17,691 bases of DNA from Actinomycetes bacterium. Its GTDB lineage: Bacteria; Actinomycetota; Coriobacteriia; WRKU01; WQUG01. The DNA lies in assembly GCA_009785855.1 (NCBI GenBank), contig WQUG01000001.1:1-17691 (forward strand), given 5' to 3'. Shown one piece after another: positions 14,128 to 17,691 of the stretch. The notes under the pieces were generated by a model. The model was not told where the DNA came from and ran no database searches. It was given only the letters and a program-made list of their open reading frames with translations. A program made the translations under genes and the position numbers. The number at the start of each line of letters is the position of its first letter. The stretch's first letter is position 1.

Positions 14128-15054
14128 ATGGCAGTACGAGTGCTGACTGACTCCGCATCCTATATCCCCGTCGACGATCTTGAACGCTACGATATCCGGC
14201 GCTTCTCGATGATCCTTGTCGAGGGTGATCGCCAGACCCCCGAGCTGGACATCGACTACAACGAGTTCTACGCGCATCTGGCCCAGGTCGACTACCTGCC
14301 CACGACCTCCCTGCCCTCGCCTGAAGAGATCCGCGGGCACATCGAGGACATCCTGGCACAAGGACATGATGTCCTTGGCGTGTTCTTGCCCTCGACGTTC
14401 TCCGGCGTGTTCGACACCTATAAGATGGTGGCCAGTCAGATGGCGGAAGAAGACCCGTCGCTCGTTGGGCGTATCGACGTCGTCGATGGCAGCTCGCCCT
14501 GCATGGAGGCAGGCTTTGCTGCCCTGGCAGCCGCGGAGTGCGCCCAGGCTGGCGGCACGCTGCCCGAATGCGCCGCCGCCGCAGAGGCGAGCATGGCGCG
14601 CAGCCGCTTCCTGTTCGCGCCGCGCACCCTGACCTACCTTGAGCGCGGCGGGCGCATCGGTCGCGCATCCGCCCTGCTCGGCGGCCTGCTGAAGCTCGTC
14701 CCGGTGCTCACGGTCGAGGACAGGTATACCTCGACCTATACCAAAGTGCGCACCTGGCCCAAAGCCCTGGCGACCATCAAAGAGAAGCTCGTCGCAGACA
14801 TCGAGGCCAGTGGCGGTCTGAAGCGGATCTGTGTCCACTATATCGCCGAGCCTGAAGAGGCGACCACCTTCTGCAGGAACGTCATCGAGCCTTTGGTCGG
14901 CTTCGAGGTGCGCGTGATCCCGATCGGCCCGGTCGTGGGCGCCCATGTGGGGCCGGCGGTCGGCGTCGTATATGAAACGCTGGATCCTATCGTGTCCCTG
15001 CACGGCGAGTCGATGCTGGATCGCCTGGGCGACGCAGTAAGGAGCCAGCGATGA
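14128..15054 (+). CDS. DegV family fatty-acid-binding protein
   Basis: This is a 308-residue protein; AAGGAGG at 14117-14123 sits 4 nt before the ATG. The family landmarks are the N-terminal 'VLTDSASYIP', 'LPTTSLPSPEEI' (57-68), 'VFLPSTFSGVFDTYKM' (85-100) and 'TYLERGGRIGRASALLGGLLKLVPVL' (169-194). DegV/FakB proteins bind a fatty acid; in firmicutes FakB hands it to the FakA kinase. No fakA-like gene is in view. The stop overlaps the purB start as ATGA, so the two are translationally coupled. Confidence 0.9.
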   Translation: MAVRVLTDSASYIPVDDLERYDIRRFSMILVEGDRQTPELDIDYNEFYAHLAQVDYLPTTSLPSPEEIRGHIEDILAQGHDVLGVFLPSTFSGVFDTYKMVASQMAEEDPSLVGRIDVVDGSSPCMEAGFAALAAAECAQAGGTLPECAAAAEASMARSRFLFAPRTLTYLERGGRIGRASALLGGLLKLVPVLTVEDRYTSTYTKVRTWPKALATIKEKLVADIEASGGLKRICVHYIAEPEEATTFCRNVIEPLVGFEVRVIPIGPVVGAHVGPAVGVVYETLDPIVSLHGESMLDRLGDAVRSQR

Positions 15055-16364
15055 TCGAACGCTACACCCGCCTGAAGATGGGCGCCATCTGGACCCTGCA
15101 CAACAAGTACGACCTCTGGAAAGAGATCGAGGTGCTGGCCTGCGAGGCGTCCGTCGAGTTGCCGGAGGTCGGCATCACGGCGCAGGAAGCGGCAACGATC
15201 CGCGAGAAGGCCGCGTTCGAGGATGCCCGGGTCGACGAGCTTGAGGCCACGCTGAACCATGACGTCATCGCGTTTCTGACCAACATGGCAGAGCATATCG
15301 GGGAGCCCAGCAAGTGGGTCCATTACGGCATGACCTCCTCGGACCTCGGCGACACGGCGCTCTGCCTGCAGATGACCCAGGCTGCCGACCTCATCGACGC
15401 CGATCTGCGCGCGCTGATCGAGGTCTGCAAGCGCCGCGCGCTGGAGACCCGCGACATGCTCTGCGTTGGACGCACTCACGGCATCCACGCCGAGCCGATG
15501 CTCTTCGGCATGAAGTTCGGACGCTGGGCCTTCGCGCTGAGCCGCGGCCGCGAGCGACTGGCGCTGGCGCGCAAGCAGTGCGCGGTGGGCGCGATCTCGG
15601 GCGCGGTGGGCACCTACAGCAACATCGACCCGAGCGTCGAGAAGCACGTCTGCGAAGCGCTGGGACTTGAGCCCGACCCGCTGTCCACCCAGGTCATCGC
15701 GCGCGACCGCCACGCCTTCTACCTGGCCACGCTGGCCACGATCGCGGCCACCGCAGAAGAGATCGCCACCGAGGTCCGCGCGCTGCAGAAGACCGATACC
15801 CTGGAGGCGGAGGAACCCTTCACCGCCGGCCAGAAGGGCTCAAGCGCGATGCCGCACAAGCGCAACCCCATCACCAGCGAGCGCATCTGCGGCCTGGCGC
15901 GCGTGGTCAAGGCCAACGCGCAGGTCGGACTGGACGACGTGGCGCTCTGGCACGAGCGCGACATCTCGCACTCCGGCGCCGAGCGCGTCGTGCTGGCCGA
16001 CTCGACCACCGCGCTCGACTATATGCTGGACAAGCTGCTCTGGATCCTGGACGGGCTGGTGCTCTATCCGGAGAGCATGCTCGCGAACCTGAACCGGACG
16101 CGCGGACTCATCTACTCGTCGCGCGTGCTGCTCGCGCTGGTCGACACGGGGATGCTGCGCGAGGACGCCTACGCGATCGTACAGGACAACGCCATGGCGG
16201 TCTGGACCGACGTCCAGCAGGCCCGCCAGGGCGCAAGCTTCCCGGAGCGCCTTGCCAGCGATGCGCGCTGCCCGCTCAGCGCTGAAGAGCTGGCCGCCAT
16301 CTGCGACCCCTGGGCCTTCCTGCAGCGCACCGACGCCCTCTTCGAGCGCATCGCCGCACTGTGA
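15051..16364 (+). CDS. purB: Adenylosuccinate lyase
   Basis: This is a 437-residue protein, of usual length for the short PurB type. It has 'YGMTSSDLGDT' (92-102), 'GRTHGIHAEP' (140-149) with catalytic His, and the fumarase/aspartase superfamily signature 'GSSAMPHKRNP' (263-273) with the mobile catalytic Ser loop. It removes fumarate from SAICAR and from adenylosuccinate in purine synthesis. The start lies in the stop of degV (ATGA). A hairpin follows 28 nt after the stop. Confidence 0.95.
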   Translation: MIERYTRLKMGAIWTLHNKYDLWKEIEVLACEASVELPEVGITAQEAATIREKAAFEDARVDELEATLNHDVIAFLTNMAEHIGEPSKWVHYGMTSSDLGDTALCLQMTQAADLIDADLRALIEVCKRRALETRDMLCVGRTHGIHAEPMLFGMKFGRWAFALSRGRERLALARKQCAVGAISGAVGTYSNIDPSVEKHVCEALGLEPDPLSTQVIARDRHAFYLATLATIAATAEEIATEVRALQKTDTLEAEEPFTAGQKGSSAMPHKRNPITSERICGLARVVKANAQVGLDDVALWHERDISHSGAERVVLADSTTALDYMLDKLLWILDGLVLYPESMLANLNRTRGLIYSSRVLLALVDTGMLREDAYAIVQDNAMAVWTDVQQARQGASFPERLASDARCPLSAEELAAICDPWAFLQRTDALFERIAAL

Positions 16365-16392
16365 TCACAGGATCCTCTTGCAGGTCAGTCGG

Positions 16393-16429
16393 CAAGGGGG
16401 CTCGTTCGCGTACGCGAGCGACTCCCTTG
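16393..16429. terminator. Long GC-rich hairpin between convergent purB and the MscS gene
   Basis: CAAGGG at 16393 and CCCTTG ending at 16429 close a near-palindrome of 37 nt with centre CGCGTACGCG. A few mismatches lie in the middle of the stem. It sits between two convergent genes, so it could end both transcripts. Neither side has a good U-tract, which weakens the call as an intrinsic terminator. Confidence 0.55.
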
Positions 16430-16440
16430 TCTCCCACTCT

Positions 16441-17490
16441 TTAGTGCACGGGTGCTGCGGGCGTCGGCGGCAGCGGGCGCGCGAGCTCGATGCCCTCGGC
16501 CGCGAAGCGCTCGACCAGAAGTTCCAGGAACTCCGATCGCACGACCGGCTCGCTGCGATAGCTGATGATCGGCAGGATCGTGTTGAAGCTGATGCCCCCC
16601 GCGGAGGTCGCCGTCAGCCGGAAGTTCGGAGCCGCCGCTTTGTAGGTATAGTGCGACGTGGCCATGACGGACGCCGCGACCTCACGCACAACCCGCTCCA
16701 GGTGCAGGACGTCGGTATCTGCCGCCACCATGCCGGGAACGACCATCGTGTGCTGATGGTTGTTGCGGCTGAAGTTGATGACCGGCTCCTTGCCCAGGAC
16801 GGAATTCGGCACGATGATCAGCTCGCTGGTGACCTTGCGGATCGTCGTGTTCGACCAGGTCACATCCTCGACCGTACCCTCGTCGCCAGAGGCCATACGC
16901 ACGAAATCGCCCGGCTCGATCTGATGTGAGCCGACGATCTGGATGCCGGCGAAAAGGTTGCCCAAGGTCGGCTGCAGCGCCAGACCGATGACCACGCCTC
17001 CGATGCCGAGCGTTGTCAGGATCGGCGCGATCGAGACTCCCAACTTCCAGAAGATGACCGCCGCGCCCAAGGTATAGATGGACGCCTTGACCAGGTTGGT
17101 GACGATGCTGCTCGACGAGATACGCGTGTTGTCGCTGGCCGTATAGTAGCTGATGAAGCGCCCGATCAGGCGCGCCAGGAAGATCGTGATGAGCGCGATG
17201 CTCAGGATGGTCACCCATTTCGTGATCAGGTTCGCGGTATTTCTGTCCAGAAGACCACTGCTTACATGGGTATATGCGAGCCATAACCCGATCAGACCCC
17301 CGACCAGACCGATGATCCCCCGCATGCTCCGCAACACCGCCGACAGCATCCGGCTGAGACTGCGCAGGCGTGCCGAGCGCAGAAACGACCCCAGCGCCAG
17401 GTCCAGCACGACGCCCACCAACAGGAAGCTGGCGAAGTAGAGGATGGCGACGCCGTAGCGCGCGATGAATGTGGACACGACCGGTGGCAT
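16441..17490 (-). CDS. Small-conductance mechanosensitive channel (MscS family)
   Basis: This is a 349-residue membrane protein. Helices occur near residues 12-34, 58-73 and 91-115. The pore helix follows in 'APILTTLGIGGVVIGLALQPTLGNLFAGIQI' (155-185), then 'IEPGDFVRMASGDEGTVEDVTWSNTTIRKV' (191-220) and 'IIVPNSVLGKEPVINFSR' (225-242) of the MscS beta domain, with an alpha/beta vestibule after that. It gates on membrane tension in hypo-osmotic shock. The start at 17490 is inferred: no ribosome binding site precedes it, but a perfect -10 box lies 6 nt upstream, suggesting a leaderless mRNA. The longer frame, back to 17598, would reach into the tRNA-Lys gene on the opposite strand. Confidence 0.9.
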   Translation of the reverse strand: MPPVVSTFIARYGVAILYFASFLLVGVVLDLALGSFLRSARLRSLSRMLSAVLRSMRGIIGLVGGLIGLWLAYTHVSSGLLDRNTANLITKWVTILSIALITIFLARLIGRFISYYTASDNTRISSSSIVTNLVKASIYTLGAAVIFWKLGVSIAPILTTLGIGGVVIGLALQPTLGNLFAGIQIVGSHQIEPGDFVRMASGDEGTVEDVTWSNTTIRKVTSELIIVPNSVLGKEPVINFSRNNHQHTMVVPGMVAADTDVLHLERVVREVAASVMATSHYTYKAAAPNFRLTATSAGGISFNTILPIISYRSEPVVRSEFLELLVERFAAEGIELARPLPPTPAAPVH

Positions 17491-17496
17491 GTGCTC

Positions 17497-17502
17497 ATTA
17501 TA
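17497..17502 (-). promoter_or_regulatory. -10 box TATAAT for a leaderless MscS-type gene
   Basis: On the minus strand a consensus TATAAT ends 6 nt before the ATG at 17490. Transcription would therefore begin at or within a base or two of the A of the start codon. No consensus -35 at 16-18 nt was found. Confidence 0.55.
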
Positions 17503-17503
17503 C

Positions 17504-17532
17504 TTGAAGTTGGCAGGGCAACCCGATAAACT
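17504..17532 (+). promoter_or_regulatory. Possible tRNA-Lys promoter
   Basis: TTGAAG (17504-17509) and TAAACT (17527-17532) are spaced by 17 nt; each matches four of six consensus bases. The predicted transcript would begin about 50 nt before the tRNA. It overlaps the divergent channel promoter region. Confidence 0.35.
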
Positions 17533-17591
17533 AGGTATCCGCTGTGTAATCTCAGGCGAGCCAACACACCTGAACGCAGCCGTGACAACTG

Positions 17592-17667
17592 GCGCCATTA
17601 GCTCAGTTGGCAGAGCAGAGGACTTTTAATCCTAAGGTCGTAGGTTCGATTCCTACATGGCGCACCA
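17592..17667 (+). tRNA. tRNA-Lys (anticodon UUU)
   Basis: This is a 76-nt cloverleaf with a perfect acceptor GCGCCAT/ATGGCGC. The D arm is GCTC...GAGC, and anticodon stem AGGA/TCCT region holds loop anticodon TTT. The T arm is GTAGG-TTCGATT-CCTAC, with discriminator A and encoded CCA. Confidence 0.96.
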
Positions 17668-17691
17668 TACCGGCCCCCGTCGACTAGAGGC

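Noticed and set aside
14107..15003. A 298-residue minus-strand open frame opposite degV
   Set aside because: Low-complexity His/Asp/Gly/Arg composition, no family features and no ribosome binding site, while the opposite strand encodes a clear DegV protein.
14838..15713. A 291-residue minus-strand open frame across degV and purB
   Set aside because: It spans two real genes in antisense; no motif supports it.
17592..17667. tRNA-Lys as an integration site for a mobile element
   Set aside because: No integrase gene or repeat of the tRNA 3' end is present in the window.

Overview
The window looks like chromosome from a high-GC, probably anaerobic, monoderm bacterium, most plausibly a member of the Actinomycetota such as Coriobacteriia. 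The signs are the GC-rich codon use, a Tad (type IVc) pilus operon with no secretin gene, a DUF2148 iron-sulfur-type protein, tRNA genes with encoded CCA ends, and a mechanosensitive channel gene that appears to be leaderless. The lineage is an inference; no rRNA or marker comparison was possible.

Layout. Positions 1-128 hold the 3' end of a LacI-type regulator. A visibly AT-richer patch (about 129-900) carries a minus-strand Phd/YefM-RelE/ParE toxin-antitoxin pair under a palindromic operator. Two translationally coupled plus-strand genes follow (DUF2148 protein and fumarylacetoacetate-hydrolase family enzyme, 937-2246).

From 11155 down to 2209 on the minus strand is one compact twelve-gene Flp/Tad pilus operon: cpaB, tadZ, tadA (cpaF), tadB, tadC, two Flp pilins, a TadE-like pseudopilin, a 702-residue TadG-like protein, a second TadE-like pseudopilin, a DUF192 protein and a zinc-ribbon/FHA protein. 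All junctions overlap by 1-17 nt except the 43-nt gap in front of the first pilin, which has a strong ribosome binding site. ATPase (TadA), platform (TadB/TadC), localisation factor (TadZ), periplasm-facing CpaB and the pilins make a near-complete machine, but no prepilin peptidase is in the window.

Beyond the operon are a divergent O6-methylguanine-DNA methyltransferase, a convergent DUF975 membrane protein, tRNA-Asp(GUC), a radical SAM/SPASM protein with an odd Ala/Gly-repeat tail ending in two cysteines, a divergent degV-purB pair, a convergent MscS channel and tRNA-Lys(UUU). No CRISPR array, insertion sequence, prophage gene or rRNA was seen. There is no gene-free stretch over 300 nt.

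The points most worth a second look are a zinc-finger-like Tyr-His...Cys...Cys-x2-Cys module inside the TadG-like pilus protein, the repeat tail of the radical SAM enzyme, the degenerate FHA domain tied to the pilus operon, and the perfect operator over the toxin-antitoxin promoter.
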